A stretch of 64,000 bases of DNA from UBA4408 sp002389785 (GTDB lineage: Bacteria > Bacteroidota > Bacteroidia > UBA4408). A program made the position numbers and the translations under genes. Positions 52,254 to 60,933 of this stretch are shown piece by piece. Below the pieces are notes generated by a model, which was given only the letters and a program-made list of their open reading frames with translations, was not told where the DNA came from and did no database searches. The stretch lies in NCBI GenBank assembly GCA_035438985.1, contig DAORJK010000013.1, positions 1 to 64,000 on the forward strand, read 5' to 3'. Numbering within the stretch: position 1 is the first letter of the stretch; the number at the start of each line of letters is the position of its first letter.

Positions 52254-53417
52254 ATGAATACTATGGTTCAGCCCGGTTTTAATTCATGGACTTCAATTTT
52301 TTTGCTTGCTGCAGTGCAGGGTGTTTTTGTTTCGTTAGTATTGCTCATTGGGAAAAAGGAAAACCGATTTGCTAACAGTATGCTTGCACTATTAGTATTG
52401 TTATTCTCAATTACTCTTTTTGAATATGTTCTTTACTGGACAAATTATCTCACACATTTTCCACATTTTATGTCGTTAAGTGAGGGTTTTCCGTTTTTGT
52501 TTGGGGTTATTTTGTTTTTTTATTTTAGAACTGTTTTTGAAAAACGTAAAATCGAAAAACAAGATTTTATACATCTCCTACCCTTTCTATTGTTTCTCGT
52601 TTATATGTTGCCGCGCTATTTATCGTTTAGCGAGGTTAAGTTGCTCTGGATACAGGGTAAAAAGGCCTCCCCTTCCCTGTTCCATTATCCACGTTGGCTA
52701 GCCAATTTACCCGGTTTACACTGGGTAAAAACGTTTGCGATGTCGGGTTACTTACTTGTTACTTATTATCGTTATCGGGCATTCAGCAAATTGAATCCCG
52801 AAGTTCAAGTTTGGTTTAACTGGATAAGCGGGCTTTTCGCTGGTTTTATTTTGAGCTATGCCTCCTATTTTGTGTTGATTAATTTTTCGTTTTTTAATAG
52901 CGCATGGGATTACATGATTTCGTTCAGCATGTTATTTATGATTTATTTTATTGCTTGGTTTGGGTATTTACAGCCCAAAGTTTTTCAAGGATTTTCGTTA
53001 AAGGAGGCCATTGTAGAACCTGAGAAATACAAAAACTCACCTCTTAACGACTCGTTGGGTAATGAATTATTGATGATTTTGGAAACCTCAATGAGCAGTA
53101 AAAAAATATTTCTTGACCCTGAAATTCGGCTCGAAAAACTTGCCACCCTCTTGGGAATAAAAAAACATCTTTTATCTCAATTAATTAACGAGAAGAAAGG
53201 AATGAGTTTTTTCGAATACATTAACAGTTTAAGGATTGAAGAAGCGAAGCTTTTGCTAAAACAAAAGAGTAAAAAAGAATTAACAGTTAGTGAGGTTGCT
53301 TATATGGTAGGTTTTAATAATAAGGTATCGTTTAATTCGACCTTTAAAAAAATAACCGGTAAAACGCCAACTGAATATCGAAACCAACTTGAAAATTCCA
53401 ACGCAACAATCGCTTAA
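52254..53417 (+). CDS. AraC-family regulator with N-terminal membrane domain
   Basis: 387 residues from the ATG at 52254 (the frame to 52242 starts with TTG). The N-terminal 230 residues have about seven hydrophobic spans (IFLLAAVQGVFVSLVLLI, NSMLALLVLLFSITLFEYVL, FLFGVILFFYF and so on). The C-terminal 100 residues are an AraC-type double HTH: LDPEIRLEKLATLLGIKKHL, LSQLINEKKGMSFFEYINSL, SEVAYMVGFNNKVSFNSTFK and ITGKTPTEYR. A membrane-bound sensor-regulator of this type is common in Bacteroidota. The FG-GAP gene downstream is a candidate target. Confidence 0.9.
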   Translation: MNTMVQPGFNSWTSIFLLAAVQGVFVSLVLLIGKKENRFANSMLALLVLLFSITLFEYVLYWTNYLTHFPHFMSLSEGFPFLFGVILFFYFRTVFEKRKIEKQDFIHLLPFLLFLVYMLPRYLSFSEVKLLWIQGKKASPSLFHYPRWLANLPGLHWVKTFAMSGYLLVTYYRYRAFSKLNPEVQVWFNWISGLFAGFILSYASYFVLINFSFFNSAWDYMISFSMLFMIYFIAWFGYLQPKVFQGFSLKEAIVEPEKYKNSPLNDSLGNELLMILETSMSSKKIFLDPEIRLEKLATLLGIKKHLLSQLINEKKGMSFFEYINSLRIEEAKLLLKQKSKKELTVSEVAYMVGFNNKVSFNSTFKKITGKTPTEYRNQLENSNATIA

Positions 53418-53538
53418 TTGGATGAATCTGATGAATGAGCGGTGGTGCTTTTAAGCGTATTTGGTAAATCTTTATAGCGATTTACCTTTATTGGAGCAGG
53501 TGTAGTTTAATTTGGTTAAAATTTAGAACCAAAAAACT

Positions 53539-55311
53539 ATGAAAAAATCAATTTTACTTTTTTCTATTCTGTGCGGTGTTGCTATTAATTTACCTGCACA
53601 AATTTTTACACGTGTGACAACCAGCACCAACCCTATTGTTAGTGATCCGGTTCAAACTTTCTACAATGGTGCCAGCTGGATTGATTATGATAATGATGGT
53701 TTGCTTGATTTGTTTGTGAGTCGCGCTGCGTTGTACCGCAATACCGGTAATGGCACTTTTGTAAAAGTAACAACCAGTGGAATAGGCTTAACTACAGGAA
53801 TTGGAAATACCTGGTCGGATATAGATAATGATGGGGATATTGATTGCTTACAATCGGGTGGGAATGCCGGTGGTACAAAGTTGTACGTAAATAACGGCAA
53901 TTCAACGTTTTTTCAAAACACCCAAGGTCCATTTGCCAATGCCACTAGTTTGAGGGGTTGGGGATCGGCTTTTGGAGATTTTAACAACGATGGTTTGGTA
54001 GATTTGTTTATCGCTTCTCCCTTTGGTTTTGCGGGAATAACTGATTCGTGTAAGTTTTTGGTTAATACAGGAAACGGTACTTTTTTACGACTCGACACTA
54101 CGGCCATTACCGATACCGTTGATGCATTTACCGTTCCCAGTTGGAGCGATTTTGACAACGATGGAGACCTTGATTTATTTGTTGGTGCGGGAAGAGTAAA
54201 TGGTTCGCTTTCAAAAGACTATTTATTTACCAATACACAAAGTTCAGGAGGAGGAGCACCCTTGTTTTACAGAAATACTACAAGTCCATTGGGAACCGAT
54301 TTACACGACGGGCAAATTTGGAACTGGATTGATTTTGATAACGATGGAGATTTGGATGCTTACCTCACCAACTATAAAGGCACATCGGCAACCGGATATC
54401 CTAACGAAATGTATAGAAATGATGGGGCAAGCTTTGTAAAATTAACTGCCACTGATGTGGGTGCTATAGTTACTGATGCAGGAATGTCGCTATCGAGTAA
54501 TTGGGGTGATTTTGACAATGATGGTGATTTAGATTGCATCGTAACAAATGAAGGACAACAAAAAAACTGTTATTATCAGAACAATATTCGTCAAGGCAGT
54601 AGCGTGTTTACCAAGATTTTAACTGAGCCTTTTACTTTGAGCAATGGGGATCATTGGTCGGCTTGTAATGGCGATTATGACAACGATGGTGATTTAGATG
54701 TGTTTATTTCAGCAAGTAGCGACAAGGGTTTGTTTTTAAACACTACCACTCAGCATGATTTTATAAACATTAAACTAGTCGGTGGCGCTTCTAACAAATC
54801 GGCTATAGGTGCCAAGGTGCGAATTAAAGCAAATGGTTTTTGGCAAATGCGAGAAATTTCGTCTCAAAATACGTTTAATGGAATGAATATGCTGAATGCA
54901 CATTTTGGTTTTGGTCCTACAGGAATTGTTGCATTAACCTGCGATTCTGTAGTTATAACTTGGCCCTCGGGAGCTATTGATATCTGCACTAATATTGCTG
55001 CCAATGCTTTTTATGTTGCCACCGAAGGACTTTGTTTATCAACTAACAGTGTTATGAAAAATGATGAACTATATTCGGTTAAAATTTATCCCAATCCTGC
55101 AGGAAATCGTTTAACGATTCAACCATTAGTACAAACTCAAAAAATTTCAGGTTGGAAAATTGTGGATAAATCCGGAATTATACTTCAAAGCAAAAACCAA
55201 GTATTGCAAGGAGAGTTTACCATTGATGTATCGAAGCTTTCAGCAGGCAGTTATTTTATTCAATTGTATGCTGGGGAAAAAGATACAGTCGTTCCATTTA
55301 TCAAACAGTAA
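53539..55311 (+). CDS. FG-GAP/ASPIC repeat protein with T9SS sorting domain
   Basis: 590 residues. A signal peptide (LLFSILCGVAINLPAQ) is followed by calcium-binding-like FG-GAP/VCBS repeats: DYDNDGLLDLF, DIDNDGDIDC, DFNNDGLVDLF, DFDNDGDLDLF and others. The ASPIC/UnbV-type domain at about 410-490 (GGASNKSAIGAKVRIKANGF, GFGPTGIVAL and VITWPSGAID) follows. The C-terminus is a T9SS type A sorting domain (VKIYPNPAGNRLTI and GSYFIQLYAGEK). It is a surface protein of the propeller type, likely for adhesion or substrate binding. Confidence 0.9.
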   Translation: MKKSILLFSILCGVAINLPAQIFTRVTTSTNPIVSDPVQTFYNGASWIDYDNDGLLDLFVSRAALYRNTGNGTFVKVTTSGIGLTTGIGNTWSDIDNDGDIDCLQSGGNAGGTKLYVNNGNSTFFQNTQGPFANATSLRGWGSAFGDFNNDGLVDLFIASPFGFAGITDSCKFLVNTGNGTFLRLDTTAITDTVDAFTVPSWSDFDNDGDLDLFVGAGRVNGSLSKDYLFTNTQSSGGGAPLFYRNTTSPLGTDLHDGQIWNWIDFDNDGDLDAYLTNYKGTSATGYPNEMYRNDGASFVKLTATDVGAIVTDAGMSLSSNWGDFDNDGDLDCIVTNEGQQKNCYYQNNIRQGSSVFTKILTEPFTLSNGDHWSACNGDYDNDGDLDVFISASSDKGLFLNTTTQHDFINIKLVGGASNKSAIGAKVRIKANGFWQMREISSQNTFNGMNMLNAHFGFGPTGIVALTCDSVVITWPSGAIDICTNIAANAFYVATEGLCLSTNSVMKNDELYSVKIYPNPAGNRLTIQPLVQTQKISGWKIVDKSGIILQSKNQVLQGEFTIDVSKLSAGSYFIQLYAGEKDTVVPFIKQ

Positions 55312-55383
55312 CTTAAATTATTTTATTTACTCAAGTACTAATGGGGAGGATCGATGTTTTGTTTTGAAAATTATAAAAGACAA

Positions 55384-56145
55384 TTAGCCTTTGATTTCTC
55401 TTAATCGTTCTAATACCTCTATTCTTTTTCGTCTCGAAATTTCGAATTCTTTGTTGCTTGAAATACTTAACAAGTAGGGTTCTGTTTTGCTATAGGAAAC
55501 TATACGTGCACTATTAACAATGGCGCTTTTGTTGACACGAATAAACTGTTTAATTCCTTCCAACATGGATTCAAATTCTTTTAAGTTTTTGGACGAGATG
55601 AATTTTTCGCCTCCTTGTGTTTCGATGTGTGTATAGTTTCCGTCTGCTTCAAAAAAAAGTATTTCATTCAGTTTTACAAACCTTACAGAGTTTGCGGTGT
55701 GTAAGGGAATTTTTTTCTCTTTGTTTTCGTCCGTTAAATTGGCCAAGAGATTCACTATAAGTGGGGCCGATGAGTGTTTTTCTCGAATTCGCTGTTCTGC
55801 TTTGGAAACCGCTGCTTTTAAGTCGGTAACCTCCACCGGTTTCAATAAGTAATCCAAAGCATTGAATTTAATAGCCTCAATGGCAAAATGGTCGAAGCTG
55901 GTAACGAATACAACCTCAAACTCAATTTTATCAAACTTGCGAAGTAAGGTAAATCCATTTCCTGAAGGCATGTGTATATCCAGAAAAACAAGTTGTGGTT
56001 TTTTTTCTTGAATTAACAAGAATGCTTTATCGGCATCGTCAGATTCTCCACAGATGGTAATCTCTGGGCAAAATTTAAGCAACAATTGCTTCAATACATT
56101 TCTGCTCGATACTTCGTCGTCTATAATAAGTGCATTAATAGTCAT
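55384..56145 (-). CDS. LytTR-family response regulator
   Basis: 253 residues. Receiver domain 1-120: acidic LIIDDEVSSRNV, phospho-acceptor Asp56 in LVFLDIHMPSG, VFVTSFDHFAIEAI and NALDYLLKPVE. LytTR DNA-binding domain about 145-250: ILFFEADGNYTHIETQG, EFESMLEGIKQFIRVNKSAI and VNSARIVSYSKTEPYL. It pairs with the kinase 1 bp upstream on the same strand. The pair probably controls surface or polysaccharide genes, but no target is shown. Confidence 0.95.
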   Translation of the reverse strand: MTINALIIDDEVSSRNVLKQLLLKFCPEITICGESDDADKAFLLIQEKKPQLVFLDIHMPSGNGFTLLRKFDKIEFEVVFVTSFDHFAIEAIKFNALDYLLKPVEVTDLKAAVSKAEQRIREKHSSAPLIVNLLANLTDENKEKKIPLHTANSVRFVKLNEILFFEADGNYTHIETQGGEKFISSKNLKEFESMLEGIKQFIRVNKSAIVNSARIVSYSKTEPYLLSISSNKEFEISRRKRIEVLERLREIKG

Positions 56146-56146
56146 G

Positions 56147-59098
56147 TTAAGTTACAAGTGGGATAGTAATTTTTACAAGAGTTCCTGTTTTGTTTTTGGA
56201 AGTTTCTTTTAAATCAATGATTTGAAATCTTGCTTTGTTTTTTTGTTTGGAGTCGAGTAAGGCAAGCCTTTCTTGTACCAATTGAATTCCAAGAGATTTA
56301 TGGTTTTTATCTGTACGCAATGCTTGGGCCTGGTTATAACCAATACCATTGTCTTCTATTTCGACTTCAAGCGATGTTTCGTGCAAAAAAAATCGAAGTT
56401 CAATTTTTCCATTCACCTTGTCTTTAATCGGCATGATTCCGTGCCAAATAGAATTTTCAATAAATGGTTGGATCAACATTACCGGTATCTCAACTTCGGA
56501 ATAATCTTCTTCCGCGTCTTTAAATTTCACTTCAAAATTGAAACTGTTTTTGAACCTGATTTTTTCCATTTCAACATATAGTTCCAGGGTTTCAATTTCA
56601 GTTTTCAACAACAGTAAACTTTGTTTAGAATTGCTCAGTACCAAGCGCACCAACTTTGCAAATTTTGCCAGATAATCGTAGGCCAATTGTGTTTCATTAT
56701 TCAATATGAAACTTTGAATTGAATTAATTGCATTAAAAATAAAATGAGGATTCATTTGTGCTTGCAATGCTGCCATTCTCGATTCAATTAACATTGCGTT
56801 TAATTCTGATTTTAATTCTTCTTGTCTTCTAATTCTAGAAATTCGCCAGATAATAAATAAATAAACAATAGCTGCCATTAGGGCAATCATCAGCACAATA
56901 AACCACACACTCGTCCAAAAAGGTCGCTTAATTTTAAACTTAAAGTAGGCTGCGCTTTTTGAGTATACCTCATTGTTGTTGATCCCTCTTACTTCAAGTG
57001 TATAATCACCCGGTTCTAAATTTTGAAAATCAAGTATTTCATTTTCTGAATAATAAACACTGTCGGAAAAGCCTTTTAAGGTATACCTATAACGGGGCGA
57101 AAATTGTTTTTTATAACTAGGACATTCAACAAAAAAGCGCAAGGTGTTTTGTTTGTACTCTAAAATGGAATTGTTTTCAATTGGTCTATTTTTAGTATTC
57201 TCAATCACTTTACTGATATATATTTCAGGAGGTATTGTGTTAAAATATTTTTTATTCAAGTCAATAATGCAAAGCCCTTCCCGCGTGGCTACAAAAAGTT
57301 GATTTTCATTTCTAGCCAGGGAGGAGATTTCGTTGGTTGGCAAACCATTGCTGATGTTAAGTGTTTTAATTACAGATGGATGCTTGCTATTAAAAAAAGA
57401 AATCCCCTTATTGGTAGCAACCCAAATGGTATCGTGTGTGTCGATCAGCGCATAGTTGCAGATATCGGATGCAAGTCCATTTGTTTTGTTTAACATGGTC
57501 CAGTTTCCTTGTTCTGCTATAAAAATGCCTTTGTTTTTTGTGCACACAAATAAATGCTTGTTATCTCCTGTTATATGGTTTATTCGTTCTTTGGCAAGCA
57601 CCGAATTTTTTACTAGTTCAAACTTGTTTCCATTTCTTACAAAAAGGCCATTAAGTGTACCAACGTATTGCTGAGAATCGGCAGCAAGGAATAAAGTGGT
57701 GGCCCGCTCCGCTAAAGGGATTTTGAAAATCGTTTTTTCGTTTTCAATTTCATAAAACATCCCTTGTGCGACAAAGGCTATACGACCTTTACTTCCTTGA
57801 CCTACTGCTCCTGCAAAATAGAATTGATTTTGTCCCCCTTTTAAATACGTGAATTTTTGAGTGATGGTATCAAAAGATGCCAGCAATGAGCCACTTACCA
57901 TTAATTGTCCTTTCACTGGGAAAAAATTCATTTTGGTTTGCAGGTTGGCTTCTTTAAAAAAGGGTAATTCTTTAATTTGAGAAGCTTTGTCAATTGAGAA
58001 AATAAAATTACTCGATGTTGCAACGTATATTTTTTTTCCAAAAGCGGTTATGCCGGCAATGCTTGAAGAAAGTTCGGCTTGATTAGGAAAAATAAAATAA
58101 TTCAGAAAAGGGCAATAAAAAATTCCTTTCTCAAAAGTACTGGCCCATATTCCGTTTTCGTTATCAAATAGCAGATGGCTAATTGAAAAGTCCTTTAAAA
58201 AAACTTGTGGTTTACGAGCTAAAATTCCATTCTCAAAAAAATAAACACCGCCTCTTGCCAGTCCTACCCATATGTTACCCTCGTGGTCTTCCTGAATGGA
58301 GATAATGGTTTTAGGAAAACTATGTTCCAAAATTGAACCCTCTGTATATTCAAACAACTTGCTTTTGTAGGAGAATAGCAAACGGTTATCTTTTGTACGG
58401 AGTGAAAAAAATTTAGGATTATAGGGGGTTGGTACTGAAACAAAATTGTGAATAGCCGGACGATTGTAAGGCTTTATTTGAAAATAAAACCGCTTATCCT
58501 GTTCAAGATTTTTTAGTTTTTGAGGGCTAAAAAAATTAATGGATTCAATTGTTTTACCATTGTTTAACTCATAAATAATTGCGTTGGCAGAATCATTCTG
58601 TGAGCTTACATTACTTAGTGAGGCGTAATTATCGTTTTTTTTTAAAACACATGGAAAATTAGAAGTGCCAATCCACAAGGTTTGCTCCTTGTCAAACTGA
58701 ATCGACGTTACAATGGTGCTTCTTTTTTTTAATCTATCGCGCAAAAGCAATGCGCCTTTCGGTATAATAAACTTTCCCTTTTCGAAATAGCAAATTGTTC
58801 CATTGAAGCAATTCATCCAAATTCTTCCTTGGCTGTCTTCAAGCAGGTCAAAAACAGTATTATCGGGAAGGCCGTCGGATGTGGTATAGCACTTAAACGA
58901 GCGACCATTAAATCTACACACTCCTGCATCCGTACTAAACCAAATAAACCCTTGCTTATCTTGTATAATTCGGTAAACTTCACTACTGGGCAGGCCTTCA
59001 TTAATTCCTAAATTACGAAAATTAGGTTCGCCTAGTTGTGAAGCAAACGCAACTACTAACTGAAAAAAAATACCGACTAGTGCAAATGCCTTTTTCAT
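56147..59098 (-). CDS. Sensor histidine kinase with propeller and Y_Y_Y domains
   Basis: 983 residues. Signal peptide (FALVGIFFQLVVAFASQ), then a two-component regulator propeller over about 25-620 with repeated D/G-x-IWF/W-TD units (GFIWFSTDAGVCRF, GRIWMNCFNGTI, GNIWVGLARGGVYF and others). A Y_Y_Y-like domain at about 640-715 (YRYTLKGFSDSVYY, NLEPGDYTLEVRGIN) precedes one span (VWFIVLMIALMAAIVYLFII). The His_kinase domain has MNPHFIFNAINSI with His785, and an ATPase part (PFIENSIWHGIM, then DNGIGY). It senses an outside signal and phosphorylates the LytTR regulator. Confidence 0.95.
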   Translation of the reverse strand: MKKAFALVGIFFQLVVAFASQLGEPNFRNLGINEGLPSSEVYRIIQDKQGFIWFSTDAGVCRFNGRSFKCYTTSDGLPDNTVFDLLEDSQGRIWMNCFNGTICYFEKGKFIIPKGALLLRDRLKKRSTIVTSIQFDKEQTLWIGTSNFPCVLKKNDNYASLSNVSSQNDSANAIIYELNNGKTIESINFFSPQKLKNLEQDKRFYFQIKPYNRPAIHNFVSVPTPYNPKFFSLRTKDNRLLFSYKSKLFEYTEGSILEHSFPKTIISIQEDHEGNIWVGLARGGVYFFENGILARKPQVFLKDFSISHLLFDNENGIWASTFEKGIFYCPFLNYFIFPNQAELSSSIAGITAFGKKIYVATSSNFIFSIDKASQIKELPFFKEANLQTKMNFFPVKGQLMVSGSLLASFDTITQKFTYLKGGQNQFYFAGAVGQGSKGRIAFVAQGMFYEIENEKTIFKIPLAERATTLFLAADSQQYVGTLNGLFVRNGNKFELVKNSVLAKERINHITGDNKHLFVCTKNKGIFIAEQGNWTMLNKTNGLASDICNYALIDTHDTIWVATNKGISFFNSKHPSVIKTLNISNGLPTNEISSLARNENQLFVATREGLCIIDLNKKYFNTIPPEIYISKVIENTKNRPIENNSILEYKQNTLRFFVECPSYKKQFSPRYRYTLKGFSDSVYYSENEILDFQNLEPGDYTLEVRGINNNEVYSKSAAYFKFKIKRPFWTSVWFIVLMIALMAAIVYLFIIWRISRIRRQEELKSELNAMLIESRMAALQAQMNPHFIFNAINSIQSFILNNETQLAYDYLAKFAKLVRLVLSNSKQSLLLLKTEIETLELYVEMEKIRFKNSFNFEVKFKDAEEDYSEVEIPVMLIQPFIENSIWHGIMPIKDKVNGKIELRFFLHETSLEVEIEDNGIGYNQAQALRTDKNHKSLGIQLVQERLALLDSKQKNKARFQIIDLKETSKNKTGTLVKITIPLVT

Positions 59099-59230
59099 TC
59101 CTCAACAAAATTACTTTTTCAATTGAATGAAAAGCGGAATTATATCAATTGTACTAAAAACCTATTGAACGGTAAATTACTTAGCGGAGTTGAAACTAAT
59201 TTTGTAACCAATTTATTAAAACATGGTACG

Positions 59231-60928
59231 ATGAGAAAACCAAAAAAAATATCCCCACTAAGAAACCTTTTCTTATTATTCCTTTTGTTGGCAATGCAAA
59301 CACATTCATTTTCTCAGGCTGCACTCAACTGGGCATTTATTCCAACGAGTACTTCCTTGTTTCAAAATCAAATTACAATAACAGCTACTGACCAATCGGG
59401 AAACATCATTGAGGTTGGAAAATTAACCGGACATGCAGACATGGATCCAGGAACCGGACCCAACGACACTTCCTATACGCGTTTCTTTTACAATCATTAC
59501 CTATCAAAAACTTCTGTGAGTGGACAATTATTGTGGATTTATTACTTTGAAGATAATTCACAATTAAGCACCTTTGAGTTCAAGGGATTAAAAATTACTC
59601 CTACTGATGAAATAATAGTTGCAGGAAATTTTACCGGGAAAGTTGACTTTGATTTAAGATCACCGGGAGTCGACACTTTGAGAAGTCACCATACTTCATT
59701 TCCTGATTATTTTTTAGCAAAATACGATGCTTCAGGGAATCACCAGTGGGCTATAAATGGGGGAAATACAACTTCAGGAATAAGTGCCCAAGCACTCTGC
59801 TTATTACCAAATTCAACCATCTTGCTTTCTTTAAATCCATCCGGAATTACAGATGTTGATCCGGGAGGATTGGTTCATACGACAATAGGCAACAGTGCTA
59901 ATCTTGTTGCTTATTCTCAAACCGGAAGTTATTTGTGGAACAATGCTATTCCTTCAAATTTTACCTATGCGGTTTCTTTCAATAGTATGGATGCCGATGC
60001 AATGGGAAACAGTTATTTGCTAAGTGTTGGTTCGTATGAATTAACTGTTGCGAAGTTTAATGCAAATGGCACTTTTTTATGGGAAAAAACGATTGGAAAT
60101 TTTTCGACTGGTGCACGTGTGAATCCTCAATCTATTTTAGTAGATAAAATTTCAGGAGGTTTTTATTTGGCTGGAACTTTTGAAGGTAACGTTGATTTTG
60201 ACCCGAATGCCGGAGTTTTAAACTACACCTGTTTATCTGCTTTGAATCCGGATGCTTTTGTTGCCAGCTACGATACAAGTATGACTCCTATGTGGTTGAA
60301 TCATTATGTTGGCAAAGTAAATTTTGGTAATTATGGTTTGGCCTTTGATGGCAATGAACTTGTTTGTGTGGGAAATTATACCGCTTCGGTAAACTTTGGT
60401 AATGGTTTTAACTTTACTACAGCCTCAACTTATTCTCCATTTTATTTGCGATTAAATTCTTCGGGAACTGCACTCGATGCTTTTACACTAAATGGAATTG
60501 GTCAGTTTACCGGCATCAGTAAAACAATCAATCACACTTTTGTGATAACAGGAAATATATTAGCTTGGGTAGATATGGATCCTTCGTTGACGATATCTAA
60601 TTTGCATGCAGGAACCGCTAATTTTTTTACCGCCGTTTACCATATTACATCTCCAACTTCACTTCCAAAACTGAATAACAAGCCCCAACCAGCGTATGCT
60701 GCCTTTCCCAATCCATTTGGGCAGGAGTTAAACCTAGAGTTTCTTACACAAATAAATGATGCAGAGTTGAAAATCTACGACATTTGCGGGAAGGAAATGG
60801 CTACGAATAAACTAGAAAATTTTACTGATCGCTTTACTATCAACACTTCAAGTTGGCCGGAAGGTGTTTATTTTGTATGCTTTAAAACTCCGGCTACAAC
60901 ATCCAATTTTAAATTAGTTAAACAATAA
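59231..60928 (+). CDS. Secreted T9SS cargo protein with SBBP-like beta-propeller
   Basis: 565 residues from the ATG at 59231, where a signal peptide (LFLLFLLLAMQTHSFSQ) begins after a basic start; the frame also runs back to 59123 but without support. The body has repeats of 'G-x-(I/V)-x-V-x-G-x-F-x-G-x-VDFD' form (TPTDEIIVAGNFTGKVDFD, GFYLAGTFEGNVDFDPN), as in SBBP/propeller proteins. The last 80 residues are a T9SS sorting domain (AFPNPFGQELNLEF, GVYFVCFKTPAT). Probably a surface or released protein. It lies 5 bp before the next cargo gene, so the two are co-transcribed. Confidence 0.85.
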   Translation: MRKPKKISPLRNLFLLFLLLAMQTHSFSQAALNWAFIPTSTSLFQNQITITATDQSGNIIEVGKLTGHADMDPGTGPNDTSYTRFFYNHYLSKTSVSGQLLWIYYFEDNSQLSTFEFKGLKITPTDEIIVAGNFTGKVDFDLRSPGVDTLRSHHTSFPDYFLAKYDASGNHQWAINGGNTTSGISAQALCLLPNSTILLSLNPSGITDVDPGGLVHTTIGNSANLVAYSQTGSYLWNNAIPSNFTYAVSFNSMDADAMGNSYLLSVGSYELTVAKFNANGTFLWEKTIGNFSTGARVNPQSILVDKISGGFYLAGTFEGNVDFDPNAGVLNYTCLSALNPDAFVASYDTSMTPMWLNHYVGKVNFGNYGLAFDGNELVCVGNYTASVNFGNGFNFTTASTYSPFYLRLNSSGTALDAFTLNGIGQFTGISKTINHTFVITGNILAWVDMDPSLTISNLHAGTANFFTAVYHITSPTSLPKLNNKPQPAYAAFPNPFGQELNLEFLTQINDAELKIYDICGKEMATNKLENFTDRFTINTSSWPEGVYFVCFKTPATTSNFKLVKQ

Positions 60929-60933
60929 AATTC